From Rhizobium lusitanum (GTDB lineage: Bacteria; Pseudomonadota; Alphaproteobacteria; Rhizobiales; Rhizobiaceae): a stretch of DNA of 64,000 nt. Both the position numbers and the translations under genes were made by a program. The notes below the pieces were generated by a model, which was not told the DNA's origin, did not search any database, and saw only the letters and a list, made by a program, of their open reading frames with translations. Within the stretch, counting starts at the first letter, position 1. Each line of letters opens with the position of its first letter. Shown in pieces: positions 28,341 through 38,634 of the stretch. Location of the stretch: assembly GCF_014189535.1 (NCBI RefSeq), contig NZ_CP050308.1, positions 2,965,001 to 3,029,000 on the forward strand, in the 5' to 3' direction.

Positions 28341-29906
28341 GTGGATGTTCTCCTCGTCGGCGGTGGCATCATGAGCGCGACGCTCGGTGTTCTCCTGACC
28401 GAGCTCGAGCCTTCCTGGACGATCGAAATGATCGAGCGGCTTGACGATGTCGCGTTGGAAAGCTCCAACGGCTGGAACAATGCCGGGACCGGCCATTCGG
28501 CTCTAGCCGAACTCAACTACACGCCCCAGGACGAGAACGGCGTCGTCCATATCAGCAAGGCGGTCGAGATCAACGAATCCTTCCAGATCTCCCGCCAGTT
28601 CTTCTCCCATCAGGTGGATGTGGGTGTCCTGAAAAACCCGCGTTCCTTCATCAATTCGACACCCCATATGAGCTTTGTCTGGGGCGACAAGAATACGGAC
28701 TTCCTGGAAAAGCGTCACCAGGCGCTGAAGGCGAGCCCACTGTTTTCCGGCATGAAGTTCTCGCGCGATCACGATGAGATCGCGAAATGGGTTCCGCTGA
28801 TGATGGAAGGGCGCGATCGTTCGCAGAACATCGCAGCCACATGGTGCCCGCTGGGAACCGACGTGAATTTCGGCGAAATCACCCGCCAATATGTCGCGCA
28901 TCTCAAGAGCCAGTCGACCTTCAAGCTGCACACCTCTTCGGAAGTGCAGGAGATTACGCGCAACGAAGACGGCACCTGGCGCGTCACCTATACGGATACC
29001 AAAGACGGCTCAAACAAGGGTACGATCAACGCCAAGTTCCTGTTCCTCGGTGCCGGCGGCGCGGCGCTACCGTTGCTCCAGATGTCGGGCATTCCCGAAG
29101 GCGACGATTATGCCGGCTTCCCCGTCGGCGGCTCGTTCCTCGTCTGCGACAATCCCGATGTGACAAGCCTGCATCTGGCAAAGGCCTATGGCCAGGCTTC
29201 AACCGGTGCACCGCCCATGTCCGTGCCGCATCTCGACACGCGCGTGCTGGATGGAAAGCGCGTGATCCTGTTCGGACCGTTCGCCACCTTCTCCACAAAA
29301 TTCCTGAAGGAGGGATCCTTCCTCGACCTGCCTGCCTCGGTGACGCTCGACAATATCTGGCCGATGATCCGGGTGGCTTTGGATGAGTTCAGCCTCGTCG
29401 AATATCTGGCAGGTCAGCTGATGCTATCCGATGAGGACCGTCTGGCGGCGCTGCGTGAATATTTCCCGCATGCCAAGGCCGAGGATTGGCGTCTGTGGCA
29501 GGCTGGTCAGCGTGTTCAGATCATCAAGCGCGACGAAGAAAAAGGTGGCGTCCTGAAGCTCGGAACCGAAATCGTTGCATCGAAGGACGGCAGCATTGCC
29601 GCACTGCTCGGCGCTTCGCCTGGGGCTTCCACTGCGCCACCGATCATGCTCGATCTGCTCAAGAAGGTATTCGCCGAGCGGCTCGCGACGGCCGAATGGC
29701 AGGAAAAGATCCACAAGATCGTTCCGAGCTACGGCGTGAAACTGAACGAGACCCCGCAGGCACTTGCCGAGGAATGGGCCGCCACGGCCGATCGGCTGCA
29801 ACTGGTGATCGCTTCACCGGTCATCGATACGTCCGCGCTTGCAAAGCCTGATGGGACGAGCGCTCCGAAGGGTGCAGTCCAGCATGTTCCGGATATGGCG
29901 CTCTGA
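28341..29906 (+). CDS. mqo: malate:quinone oxidoreductase (start displaced by an upstream frameshift)
   Basis: Mqo is the membrane-associated FAD enzyme that oxidises malate to oxaloacetate and reduces quinone. This 521-residue part covers the whole catalytic domain: FAD-binding [16 protein letters not shown] at the start, [23 protein letters not shown] near residue 35, [16 protein letters not shown] near 310, and [19 protein letters not shown] near 425. The first usable start in this frame is GTG 28341, poorly placed for a ribosome site. The true N terminus is very likely the Tat-type leader just upstream, one base out of frame. With it the protein would have 572 residues. Confidence 0.92.
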   Translation: MDVLLVGGGIMSATLGVLLTELEPSWTIEMIERLDDVALESSNGWNNAGTGHSALAELNYTPQDENGVVHISKAVEINESFQISRQFFSHQVDVGVLKNPRSFINSTPHMSFVWGDKNTDFLEKRHQALKASPLFSGMKFSRDHDEIAKWVPLMMEGRDRSQNIAATWCPLGTDVNFGEITRQYVAHLKSQSTFKLHTSSEVQEITRNEDGTWRVTYTDTKDGSNKGTINAKFLFLGAGGAALPLLQMSGIPEGDDYAGFPVGGSFLVCDNPDVTSLHLAKAYGQASTGAPPMSVPHLDTRVLDGKRVILFGPFATFSTKFLKEGSFLDLPASVTLDNIWPMIRVALDEFSLVEYLAGQLMLSDEDRLAALREYFPHAKAEDWRLWQAGQRVQIIKRDEEKGGVLKLGTEIVASKDGSIAALLGASPGASTAPPIMLDLLKKVFAERLATAEWQEKIHKIVPSYGVKLNETPQALAEEWAATADRLQLVIASPVIDTSALAKPDGTSAPKGAVQHVPDMAL

Positions 29907-29957
29907 TTGTGCTCCGGCACGATCGGCTCTGAGACGTCCGTGGAACCAGGTCGCAAC

Positions 29958-29993
29958 GCCGTAGCGCTTCGAAAGAGCGCTACGGCTCTTTTC
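29958..29993 (+). terminator. terminator after mqo
   Basis: GCCGTAGCGCT and AGCGCTACGGC form a perfect 11-base-pair stem with a TCGAAAG loop, followed by TCTTTTC. It lies about 50 bases after the mqo stop. Confidence 0.8.
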
Positions 29994-30103
29994 ATTTGTT
30001 ATATCGCTCGGCGCACTGCTTTTATGGTCGTGAAAAATCCGGTCACAGCGCATCTCTCCGTTCCAACGTGAACGATGCGCCATCAAATGCCGGGATCAGA
30101 TAT

Positions 30104-30703
30104 CTAGCCCGGTGGATAGATGTCGAGGAAGCGCTGGAGGAAGTCGGTCAGCAGCATGTTCGGAATGAGCAGCACCAGCGTCAGGGTACCGTTGAAGAGC
30201 GGATGCGTGCCGCAGATCATCCTCAGCATGCGGGCGAGCGAAAAGACGATCACCATTATCAGCGCGAGCAACAGGAAGCTTACCAGCCCACTGGAGCCGG
30301 GGATGAAGGCGAGCAGCGCGATCAGCAAGGCATTAAGATAGGAGATCGGCAGGCCGAGCCAGTTGACGACAACGACGACTGGCGCGAATTTGTCGCCGAA
30401 GCGAAAGATCATCAGTAGCACGCCGGCGAGAACCAGCGGCGTCAGCCAGCTTGCCGCCTCGACCAGCGCCAGGCGAAGGAAGAAGGCCATGCCGGTGGAG
30501 GTTTCCGGCGGCATAGCGCTAAGATAGGCCTGCTGCCACCAGAGCCAGGAAATGCCGATCGGCGGCAGGCTCCAGAGGATCGCCCAGAAGGAGCGCAGCA
30601 TGCCACGGTCCGATATGTCGAGATATTGGAAGCCGCGCGCGTCCATGCGTAGCAGAAGCCAAAGGCCTGCCAGATAATATTGGACTTCCTTAAAACTCGG
30701 CAT
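30104..30703 (-). CDS. YIP1-family inner membrane protein
   Basis: A 199-residue membrane protein with about five hydrophobic segments, including [25 protein letters not shown] and [12 protein letters not shown]. It resembles the YIP1/DUF1282 group found downstream of dapE in rhizobia. The function is unknown. The ATG at 30703 lies inside the last codons of dapE, so translation is coupled. A TTG two codons earlier is an alternative start. Confidence 0.75.
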   Translation of the reverse strand: MPSFKEVQYYLAGLWLLLRMDARGFQYLDISDRGMLRSFWAILWSLPPIGISWLWWQQAYLSAMPPETSTGMAFFLRLALVEAASWLTPLVLAGVLLMIFRFGDKFAPVVVVVNWLGLPISYLNALLIALLAFIPGSSGLVSFLLLALIMVIVFSLARMLRMICGTHPLFNGTLTLVLLIPNMLLTDFLQRFLDIYPPG

Positions 30704-31883
30704 TCGCAAACCAGCGCTGGATGAAAGTCTCGTAGATCTCGGTCAGCGTTTCGAGATCCGCCAGTGCCACCCGCTCGTCGACCATGTGCATGGTCTGGCC
30801 GACAAGGCCGAATTCCACCACGGGGCAATAGTCCTTGATGTAACGCGCGTCCGAGGTGCCACCGGTCGTCGAAAGCTTCGGCGTGTTGCCGGTGACGTTT
30901 TCGACCGCTGAGGAGAGCGAGGCGATCAGCGCGTTGTTGCGCGTAAGAAAGACCTGGCTCGGGCGTTCGGACCAGACGATATCATATTTAGTCGGCTCAC
31001 GACCGGGGCGAAGCGTCTGGTCGGCCGAAGCGGCATCGAGACGTGCGAGGATCTCCGCCCTCAGGGTCTCGACGGTCCATGTATCGTTGAAGCGGATGTT
31101 GAAGGCAGCGGTCGCCTTGGCGGGGATGACGTTTGTGGCGGCGTTGCCGACATCGATCGTCGTCACCTCGAGGTTCGACGGCTGGAAATTGTCGGTGCCG
31201 GCGTCGAAGGGCGGATCGAGCAGCGCTTCGGTCAATTTGATGATGCTGCGCACCGGATTGTCGGCGAGATGCGGATAGGCAGCATGGCCCTGTACGCCGT
31301 GAACGGTGATGAAACCGGAGATCGAGCCGCGACGGCCGATCTTGATCATGTCGCCGAGCTGATCCGGATTGGTGGGTTCGCCGACGAGGGAGGCGTCCCA
31401 ACGCTCGCCGCGTTCGACTGCCCATTGCAGCAGCTTGACCGTGCCGTTGATGGCAGGGCCTTCCTCGTCGCCAGTGATCAGGAAGGAGATGGAGCCGGCA
31501 GGTGGCCCATGCTTCTCGATATGGCGGGCGATAGCGGCGGCAAAACAGGCGATGCCGCCCTTCATGTCGACCGCGCCGCGGCCGAAGAGTTCTCCACCAG
31601 CGATATCGGCGGCAAAGGGTGGATGGCTCCAAGAGGCGGCGTCGCCGACCGGAACGACGTCCGTATGGCCGGCGAACATCAGATGCGGCCCCTCGGTGCC
31701 GAGACGGGCATAGAGGTTCTCGATATCGGGCGTGCCCGGCTCGCTGGCCGTCATGCGCTCGACCTTGAAGCCGAGCGGCAGCAGCATATCGGCGAGCGCG
31801 GTGAGCGCACCGCCTTCTGCCGGCGTCACGGAAGCGCAGCGGATCAGGGTTTGCAGATTGGCGACGGGATCGGTGGCGGTCAT
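30690..31883 (-). CDS. dapE: succinyl-diaminopimelate desuccinylase
   Basis: DapE is a di-zinc M20-family hydrolase in lysine/meso-diaminopimelate synthesis. The 397-residue product has [13 protein letters not shown] near residue 70 (His ligand and Asp), [19 protein letters not shown] near 99 (bridging Asp), [14 protein letters not shown] near 131 (catalytic Glu pair) and the C-terminal zinc His in [14 protein letters not shown]. It follows dapD by 165 bases on the same strand, so two consecutive pathway genes are together. Confidence 0.95.
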   Translation of the reverse strand: MTATDPVANLQTLIRCASVTPAEGGALTALADMLLPLGFKVERMTASEPGTPDIENLYARLGTEGPHLMFAGHTDVVPVGDAASWSHPPFAADIAGGELFGRGAVDMKGGIACFAAAIARHIEKHGPPAGSISFLITGDEEGPAINGTVKLLQWAVERGERWDASLVGEPTNPDQLGDMIKIGRRGSISGFITVHGVQGHAAYPHLADNPVRSIIKLTEALLDPPFDAGTDNFQPSNLEVTTIDVGNAATNVIPAKATAAFNIRFNDTWTVETLRAEILARLDAASADQTLRPGREPTKYDIVWSERPSQVFLTRNNALIASLSSAVENVTGNTPKLSTTGGTSDARYIKDYCPVVEFGLVGQTMHMVDERVALADLETLTEIYETFIQRWFANAEF

Positions 31884-32048
31884 CGGAGGCTATTTATCCG
31901 GGGAGAGATGGCAAGGCGATGGCGAGGCGATGGCAACTGGTGGGCGATTATTGTCCGAAGATTTCCGCCGTAGTTCCAGCAGATCATATGGGGCTGTTAG
32001 CCAACCAGGAAAGGGGAGCGCGACCCGGAAAGTGCGCTCCCGGAACCA

Positions 32049-32906
<858 letters not shown>

Positions 32907-32980
32907 GAGAATTCCTTAAACTTCAATGGCTATCGTTGCGATCGGAGGGGTGTCCGCAAATACGGTCGATTGGTCCTACA

Positions 32981-33012
32981 GCATGGGCCCGAAAAATGGA
33001 ATGATTTTTCGG
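32981..33012. repeat. small rhizobial palindrome in the dapD upstream region
   Basis: CCGAAAAAT (32989-32997) and ATTTTTCGG (33004-33012) are perfect inverted copies separated by six bases, preceded by GCATGGGC. It resembles a degenerate half of the GCATGATC...CCGAAAA family seen at 26.2 kb. The rest of the gap (32907-33119) shows no gene. Confidence 0.5.
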
Positions 33013-33119
33013 TGCGGATTAAGCTTGGATTCAAGGCGTTAGAGGGGCATATGCGATACTTGGCTGCTCGCGCTGCGGTGTATGGCGGCCCTTGAAGGAT
33101 CGATCGAAAGGCATTGGAA

Positions 33120-33992
33120 ATGAGCAAGGCGAAGAACGGCAGGCTGACGCGCAAGGACGGGGTTTGGGATCCCTTGAAGACGAGTTCGGCCGACAAGCAG
33201 CGGGCTGAATCCGTTCCGAAGACACCGCAGTCGATGTCGCCTTCCTACCGTCTCGCCTACGCCGACGAGGATTTTCTCTGCCGTGAGGAGTTGCGGCCTA
33301 TCCGCCTTCAGCTCGAATTGCTGAAGACCGAAATGTCTCTCACCGAGCGCGGCATCAAATCGACGGTGGTGATGTTCGGCGGCGCACGCATTCCGGCGCC
33401 GGGCGCCAGTGCCTGGGCGGCGCGCAACGAGGTACAGCGGGCCAATCTCGAAGCAGCCTCCGTCTATTACGAAGAAGCGCGCAAATTCGCGCGTCTATGC
33501 TCGCGTTATTCCGCCGGCTTCGATTTCCACGAATATGTCGTGGTCACCGGCGGCGGCCCTGGCGTCATGGAAGCCGGCAATCGTGGGGCTTCGGAGGAGG
33601 GGGCACCCTCGATCGGCCTCAACATCGTGCTGCCGCACGAGCAGGCGCCGAACGTCTATGTGACGCCGGAGCTCAGCTTCAATTTCCACTATTTTGCGAT
33701 CCGCAAGATGCATTTCATGGTACGCGCCAAGGCGATCGCGGTATTTCCGGGCGGTTTCGGCACGCTGGACGAACTGTTTGAATGCCTGACGCTGATCCAG
33801 ACCGGCCGCATGGAGCGCCTGCCGCTGATCCTGTTCGGCGAAAAATTCTGGCGCGAGATCATCAACTTCGATGCGCTCGCCGACTTCGGCACCATTGCCC
33901 CCGACGACGTCAAGCTGATCAGCTTTGTCGACACGGCCGAGGACGCGTGGAAGATCGTCTCGGATTTCTACGAGCACGACAACGGACACTGA
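33120..33992 (+). CDS. LOG-family protein (TIGR00730/'lysine decarboxylase-like')
   Basis: A 290-residue Rossmann-fold protein with the LOG signature PGGFGTLDE near residue 209 and VVTGGGPGVMEAGNRGASEEG near 140-160. Proven members are phosphoribohydrolases that free cytokinins or related bases from nucleoside 5'-monophosphates; the old 'lysine decarboxylase' label is wrong. This is the longer form, with about 100 extra N-terminal residues that include a basic stretch. ATG 33120 has AAAGG upstream. In a plant-associated rhizobium cytokinin activation is plausible but not shown. Confidence 0.88.
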   Translation: MSKAKNGRLTRKDGVWDPLKTSSADKQRAESVPKTPQSMSPSYRLAYADEDFLCREELRPIRLQLELLKTEMSLTERGIKSTVVMFGGARIPAPGASAWAARNEVQRANLEAASVYYEEARKFARLCSRYSAGFDFHEYVVVTGGGPGVMEAGNRGASEEGAPSIGLNIVLPHEQAPNVYVTPELSFNFHYFAIRKMHFMVRAKAIAVFPGGFGTLDELFECLTLIQTGRMERLPLILFGEKFWREIINFDALADFGTIAPDDVKLISFVDTAEDAWKIVSDFYEHDNGH

Positions 33993-33997
33993 CAAGC

Positions 33998-34032
33998 AAA
34001 GACCCGCCGTTGCGACGCGACGGCGGGTCTTT
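33998..34032. terminator. bidirectional terminator between the LOG gene and the EF-hand gene
   Basis: AAAGACCCGCCGT and ACGGCGGGTCTTT form a perfect 13-base-pair stem with a nine-base loop. It sits between two convergent genes and can serve both strands because the outer bases are A runs on one side and T runs on the other. Confidence 0.85.
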
Positions 34033-34058
34033 GGATAGGATTGTGTCTATCGATTGAT

Positions 34059-34691
34059 TTACAGCAGCGGGCGGTCCGGCATGTCGTCCAGCGAGATCAC
34101 GCCGTCATGGTTGCGGTCCATGCGGTCGAAGAACTTGTTGGCGGCGTCTTCGGCTTCCTGTTTGCTGATCTGACCGTTTTCGTCCTTGTCGATGCGGTGG
34201 AACAGCATCATCCCGCGCATAAGTCCGGCTTCATGCATGAAGCGGCCGTGATGCCCGTGACGGCGTGGGCCATTGTCACCCTTGTCATCGTTCTGAGCCT
34301 GGTCGCCTTTGGTCTGATCGTTCTGGGTCTGGTTGTTGGCCTGGCTGTCATTGCCCTTGGTGTGTGCAGCCTTCCATTCCTTGAAGCGCTCCTGACGATA
34401 GGCGCGCACTTCGCCGGGGGTGATCTCGCCATCGTGGTTGGTGTCGATCTGATCGAAGATCTTGTCGACGCCGGCCTTGACTTCGTCCTTGGTGATCTTC
34501 GTGTCGCCGGGCTGGCCGAACTGCTTCAGCAGGCGCACATAGGCGATTTCCGGCGAAAAGCGCGGACCATCTCGACCATCTCGACCATCTCTGCCGTCGT
34601 GGCCGCGTTGTGCGGCAAAGCTGCCCTGCGCGGCAGCGCCGACCAGAAGGGCTGCGGAAAGGCCCGCCAGAAGAAGTTTTTTCCCGTTCAT
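34059..34691 (-). CDS. secreted EF-hand calcium-binding protein
   Basis: A 210-residue protein with a Sec signal peptide (MNGKKLLLAGLSAALLVGAA then AQGSFAAQ). A DGRDGRDGRDG tract follows, then canonical EF-hand loops: DTNHDGEITPGE near residue 80, DKDENGQISKQE near 170 and DRNHDGVISLDD near 193. The middle is a Gln/Asn/Asp/Lys-rich linker (SQANNQTQNDQTKGDQAQND). It likely binds calcium in the periplasm or outside, like rhizobial calsymin-type proteins. ATG 34691 has AAGGA upstream. The RDG tract is encoded by 9-base tandem repeats. Confidence 0.85.
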   Translation of the reverse strand: MNGKKLLLAGLSAALLVGAAAQGSFAAQRGHDGRDGRDGRDGPRFSPEIAYVRLLKQFGQPGDTKITKDEVKAGVDKIFDQIDTNHDGEITPGEVRAYRQERFKEWKAAHTKGNDSQANNQTQNDQTKGDQAQNDDKGDNGPRRHGHHGRFMHEAGLMRGMMLFHRIDKDENGQISKQEAEDAANKFFDRMDRNHDGVISLDDMPDRPLL

Positions 34692-34806
34692 CGTTTTTTT
34701 CCTTTCGTGTCGAGGACTGGTCAAACGATACGGCTGGCGGTCAGAAACGACCAATTAAACATCTGTAAGGCGGATGAAACTTTCGTAACCCGATCCTAAT
34801 GAATCC

Positions 34807-35511
34807 TCAAACCAAAGTTTTGAGGAAGGCCGTGAGGTCGTCGGTCACGTAGTCGATATGTTCGTCTTCGCCGGTGGTCTTTTCCCACCATTCGACGATG
34901 GTGCCCTCAAGGTTCTGCGGCACGAGCAGGACCGTTTTCATGCCGAGCGCTTTGGGCACGGTGAGATTGCGCGGTAGGTCCTCGAACATGGCGGCTCTCT
35001 TCGTATCCACCCGGTTGAGGCTCATGAATTTGTCATAGGTGCTGCCGGCCGGTTTCGGCACGTAATCGGCGGCGACAATGTCGAAGATATCGTCGAAGTG
35101 ATCGAGAATGCCGAGCGCTCCGGCTGTAGCCTGCGCATGGCTGACGCTGCCATTGGTGAAGATGAACTTGCGTCCCGGCAGCGCCTTGATGGCGGCGGCC
35201 AGTTCCGGCTGCGGCATCAGCGCCGAATAGTCGATCGCATGCGCCTTCTCCAGGAAGTCATTGGGGTCGATGCGATGATGGATCATCAGCCCCTGCAATG
35301 TCGTGCCGTGCTCGAGATAATATTGTTTCTGCAGCTTCCGCGCCTCGTCCCGCTCCATCTGCAGGAGCGTCGAAACATAGGCCGTCATGTTCTTGTCGAT
35401 CTGCGCGAACAGATCGACATGATGCGGATAGAGCGTATTGTCGAGGTCGAACACCCAGTCTCGGATATCGGAGAAATCGGCGGGACGGGGCTGTGTTTTT
35501 GTCTGGGTCAT
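34807..35511 (-). CDS. HAD-family hydrolase, pyrimidine 5'-nucleotidase type
   Basis: A 234-residue HAD hydrolase with motif I WVFDLDNTLYPHHVDLF near residue 19 (DxDxT), motif II FIFTNGSVSHA near 117 and a conserved Lys followed by FEDLPRNL (motif IV) near 177. The DLDNTLYP form with a helical cap is that of SDT1/YjjG-like pyrimidine 5'-nucleotidases. Substrate is inferred. It lies between the EF-hand gene and a divergent PEP-mutase-like gene. Confidence 0.85.
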   Translation of the reverse strand: MTQTKTQPRPADFSDIRDWVFDLDNTLYPHHVDLFAQIDKNMTAYVSTLLQMERDEARKLQKQYYLEHGTTLQGLMIHHRIDPNDFLEKAHAIDYSALMPQPELAAAIKALPGRKFIFTNGSVSHAQATAGALGILDHFDDIFDIVAADYVPKPAGSTYDKFMSLNRVDTKRAAMFEDLPRNLTVPKALGMKTVLLVPQNLEGTIVEWWEKTTGEDEHIDYVTDDLTAFLKTLV

Positions 35512-35733
35512 GACGGCGTTATGGCATGCGGCATTGCCTGAGGAAAAGCAAAATATGCCCGCTGCATATGCGGGAAATGGTGGGGACGTTGCCGATAGTT
35601 ACAATGCAGGCTATGGTTTCGCTGGTTGAATTCCGGGGTTTTGCACTAGTTTCCTGGTTGAGGAGGAGCCTGGAGCTTCTTTGGACGCAGCGCACGGAAT
35701 CTGCCCGGTTGGGCTTTTGCGGAGGGGGATATA

Positions 35734-36537
35734 ATGAGTCAGGTTGAAAAGGCAGAAGAGTTCGCCCGGTTACATCGCAAGGGCGATCCGTTGGTCCTCT
35801 TCAATATATGGGATGCCGGTTCGGCCAAGGCAGTGACCGAAGCGGGCGCCAAGGCGCTGGCGACGGGAAGTTGGTCGGTCGCGGCTGCCAATGGCTTCGG
35901 TGATGGCGAAGCCGTTCCGCTGTCGCTGCTGGCGGTCATCACCCGCCTGATTTCGGTGACGAGCCCTCTGCCGGTCTCCGTCGATTTCGAGGGCGGCTAT
36001 GCCGTGGAGCCGGATGCTGTTGCCACCAATGTCGAAAAGATCATGGATCACGGCGCCATCGGCATCAATTTCGAGGATCAGGTGATCGGCGGCCGCGGCG
36101 TTCACCCGATCGAGACGCAGGTACCCCGCATCCGTGCTATCCGCGAGATGGCTACCCGACGGGAAATACCGTTCTTCATCAACGCCCGTACCGATCTGTT
36201 CCTGCAGGAAAGCGATACGGCGCATCACCAGCTGCTGCTCGATGAAGCCTATCGCCGCGCCGATGCCTTTGCCGAGGCCGGCGCCAGCGGCTTCTTCGCG
36301 CCGGGTCTTGTCGATGCGGAGCTGATCAAGGCCCTTTGCGATCGCTCGTCGCTGCCCGTCAATATCATGGTGCGCGCGACGACGCCCGACAATGACACAA
36401 TGGCAAGCCTCGGCGTCAGCCGCATCAGTTATGGTCCAGCTCCCTATCGCACAGTCATGGGCATGCTGAAGAGCGAGGCAGAAGCCGTTTATGAGCAGGG
36501 CCGCCGAGACGGAGATGCAAGTGCCATCGAAGGATAA
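35734..36537 (+). CDS. isocitrate lyase/PEP mutase superfamily protein
   Basis: A 267-residue TIM-barrel protein of the ICL/PEPM superfamily. Recognisable are LFNIWDAGSAKAVTEAGAKA, SVDFEGGYA (magnesium-binding Asp), GINFEDQVIGGRG near residue 110 and FFINARTDLFL near 145. The catalytic KxxCGH loop of isocitrate lyase is absent, so it is a lyase/phosphonomutase-type relative acting on an unknown 2-oxo or phosphonate compound. It starts at ATG after GGAGGGGGAT. The next gene begins three bases after its stop. Confidence 0.85.
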   Translation: MSQVEKAEEFARLHRKGDPLVLFNIWDAGSAKAVTEAGAKALATGSWSVAAANGFGDGEAVPLSLLAVITRLISVTSPLPVSVDFEGGYAVEPDAVATNVEKIMDHGAIGINFEDQVIGGRGVHPIETQVPRIRAIREMATRREIPFFINARTDLFLQESDTAHHQLLLDEAYRRADAFAEAGASGFFAPGLVDAELIKALCDRSSLPVNIMVRATTPDNDTMASLGVSRISYGPAPYRTVMGMLKSEAEAVYEQGRRDGDASAIEG

Positions 36538-36540
36538 TGT

Positions 36541-36999
36541 ATGGCAACATTATACATGTTAATGGGGCTGCCAGGGGCGGGTAAGACAACAATTGGCAAA
36601 CGTCTTGAGCAGGAATGCCCTGCATTGCTGCTGTCTCCAGACGTATGGATGGCGCGAGTTGTTAGAGACGGCTACGATGCCGACAGACGACGTGCGGTAC
36701 AGCAATTGCAGTTGGAGTTGGCCGATAGGGTTCTTCGTCTGGGGCGCGACGTGGTCTTGGAATTTGGATTCTTCCGTCGAGTAGAGCGAGACGACGCACG
36801 AACGCTGGCGTCAAAGGCAGGCGCCGAGGCCCAACTAATCTTCCTGGATCCGCCTTTTGAGGAACTGGTTAACCGTCTCGAGGCGCGTAACCAGGACTTG
36901 CCGCCCGACACGTTTTCTGTAACGCGGGAGCACCTCGAATTGTGCGCCACGTGGCTTGAGAGGCCGCTACCGGAGGAGCAGGCTTCCATATATCGGTAG
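36541..36999 (+). CDS. small P-loop kinase (AAA_33/zeta-like)
   Basis: A 152-residue protein with Walker A MGLPGAGKTTIGKRLE at residues 8-23, a Walker B-like hydrophobic strand DVVLEFGFF near 70 and a C-terminal lid with ARNQDLPPDTF. This is the AAA_33 group of small kinases, including those that phosphorylate sugars, antibiotics or nucleotides; the substrate is unknown. Codon use and GC are clearly lower than in neighbours (ATTATACATG, AATTGG), a sign of recent transfer. It begins three bases after the upstream stop. Confidence 0.75.
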   Translation: MATLYMLMGLPGAGKTTIGKRLEQECPALLLSPDVWMARVVRDGYDADRRRAVQQLQLELADRVLRLGRDVVLEFGFFRRVERDDARTLASKAGAEAQLIFLDPPFEELVNRLEARNQDLPPDTFSVTREHLELCATWLERPLPEEQASIYR

Positions 37000-37025
37000 C
37001 GCCGGCGCGGAGCGCTCAGCTCCTA

Positions 37026-37913
37026 TCAGGGGATGATCAGCGTGCCGGCGCCGTGCTCGGTGAAGATTTCGAGCAGTACGGAATGGGCGGTCTTGCCGTT
37101 GAGGATGACGACGCCCTGGACACCCGCCTTGATGGCGTCGATGCAGGTCTCGACCTTCGGGATCATGCCGCCGGAAATCGTGCCGTCTGCGATCAGCGCA
37201 CGCGCCTGGGCGACGGAGAGTTCCTTGATCAGCTGGCCCTGCTTGTCGAGCACGCCCGGAACGTCGGTGAGGAAGAGCAGGCGGGTGGCGCTGAGCGCGC
37301 CGGCGATGGCGCCCGCAAAGGTGTCGGCATTGATGTTATAGGTGGCGCCGTCGCGGCCGGGAGCGACCGGAGCGATAACGGGGATCATTTCCGACTTGGC
37401 TAGCAGGTCGAGCAGGGTACGGTCGACTTCGACCACTTCGCCGACGAAGCCGAGATCGAGCACGCGCTCGATGTTGGAGTCCGGATCCTTGAAGGTCTTG
37501 TGCGCCTTTTCGGCGAAGACCATGTTGCCGTCCTTGCCGCAAAGGCCGATCGCCCATTCGCCGGTCTGGTTGATCAGCGCGACGATTTCCTTGTTGATCG
37601 AGCCGGCGAGCACCATTTCGACGATCTCGACCGTCTTTTGGTCGGTGACGCGCAGGCCGCCTTCGAATTTCGATTCGATGCCCATCTTGGTCAGCATGGC
37701 GCCGATCTGCGGGCCGCCGCCGTGCACCACGATTGGATTGACGCCCGACTGCTTCAGGAGCGCGATATCGGCCGCAAACGCTTTGCCGAGCTCGGCATTG
37801 CCCATGGCATGGCCACCGTATTTGACCACGATGGTCTTGTTTTCATAACGCTGCATGTAGGGCAGGGCCTTGGCAAGCAGGCTGGCCTGGAGTTCGCTTT
37901 CGGCTTCGGACAT
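37026..37913 (-). CDS. argB: acetylglutamate kinase
   Basis: ArgB phosphorylates N-acetylglutamate, the controlled step of arginine synthesis. The 295-residue product has [12 protein letters not shown] near residue 28, [14 protein letters not shown] near 61 and [18 protein letters not shown] near 248. The N-terminal helix ([24 protein letters not shown], here [16 protein letters not shown]) marks the arginine-sensitive hexameric type, which can be a PII target. A link to GlnD through PII is family knowledge only. In rhizobia it normally lies downstream of engB; here the ECF sigma operon lies between. Confidence 0.95.
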   Translation of the reverse strand: MSEAESELQASLLAKALPYMQRYENKTIVVKYGGHAMGNAELGKAFAADIALLKQSGVNPIVVHGGGPQIGAMLTKMGIESKFEGGLRVTDQKTVEIVEMVLAGSINKEIVALINQTGEWAIGLCGKDGNMVFAEKAHKTFKDPDSNIERVLDLGFVGEVVEVDRTLLDLLAKSEMIPVIAPVAPGRDGATYNINADTFAGAIAGALSATRLLFLTDVPGVLDKQGQLIKELSVAQARALIADGTISGGMIPKVETCIDAIKAGVQGVVILNGKTAHSVLLEIFTEHGAGTLIIP

Positions 37914-38079
37914 GGGGCACCCCGTGAAATGGTTCGCGGCCTTTTATCTCAAGTTTTTGACAGAGGGAATAATGATGACAAGATTAGTTTTTATTACGTC
38001 ACCTCGCCCACGCCCGGTTTCATCCTTTAAGCGAGCTTGCCGCCCGGTATCTTTCCCTTAAAGATGCACGGAGGGAACC

Positions 38080-38634
38080 ATGATTGGGGGGCGGATGGCG
38101 AATGAGGAGATAGAGACGCTGATCAGTAGGGTTGCAATGCGCGACCAGAAAGCCTTTGCCGCACTTTACAGGCAGACCAGCCCGAAACTCTATGCCGTCT
38201 GTTTGCGTATCCTTCGCAACAAGACCGATGCCGAGGAGGTTTTGCAGGAGGTCTACGTGAAAATCTGGCAGCGGGCGGAGCGTTTTCTCGTCTCGGAAGG
38301 TCCGGCGATGCCGTGGCTGACGACGATTGCGCGCAATCAGTCGATCGATGCCATCCGCGCCCGAAAACCCGTAGCCGACGAAATAGACTTAGCCTATGAT
38401 CTTGCCGACACCGAACCCGGTCCCGAGGAGCAGGCAATCGTGAAGGGAGAGGGAAGGCGCATTGACAGGTGCATGGAAGAGTTGGAAGCTGGTCGGGCTC
38501 AAGCTGTTCGTAGCGCCTATGTCGAGGGCCTGAGCTACCAGGAACTTGCCGAGCAATATGCGGTGCCTTTGAATACCATGCGTACCTGGCTGCGCCGAAG
38601 CCTGATTAGACTAAGAGAGTGCTTGGACCGATGA
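38080..38634 (+). CDS. ECF RNA polymerase sigma factor (SigK-like)
   Basis: A 184-residue group 4 sigma factor. Region 2 is AFAALYRQTSPKLYAVCLRI then NKTDAEEVLQEVYVKIWQRA with WLTTIARNQSIDAIRAR; region 4 is LSYQELAEQYAVPLNTMRTWLRRSLIRLR. GGAGGGAACC precedes the ATG. It overlaps the anti-sigma gene by four bases, the standard autoregulated pair. A fasciclin gene downstream is the likely target. The 166-base gap back to argB has no promoter that I can assign with confidence. Confidence 0.93.
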   Translation: MIGGRMANEEIETLISRVAMRDQKAFAALYRQTSPKLYAVCLRILRNKTDAEEVLQEVYVKIWQRAERFLVSEGPAMPWLTTIARNQSIDAIRARKPVADEIDLAYDLADTEPGPEEQAIVKGEGRRIDRCMEELEAGRAQAVRSAYVEGLSYQELAEQYAVPLNTMRTWLRRSLIRLRECLDR

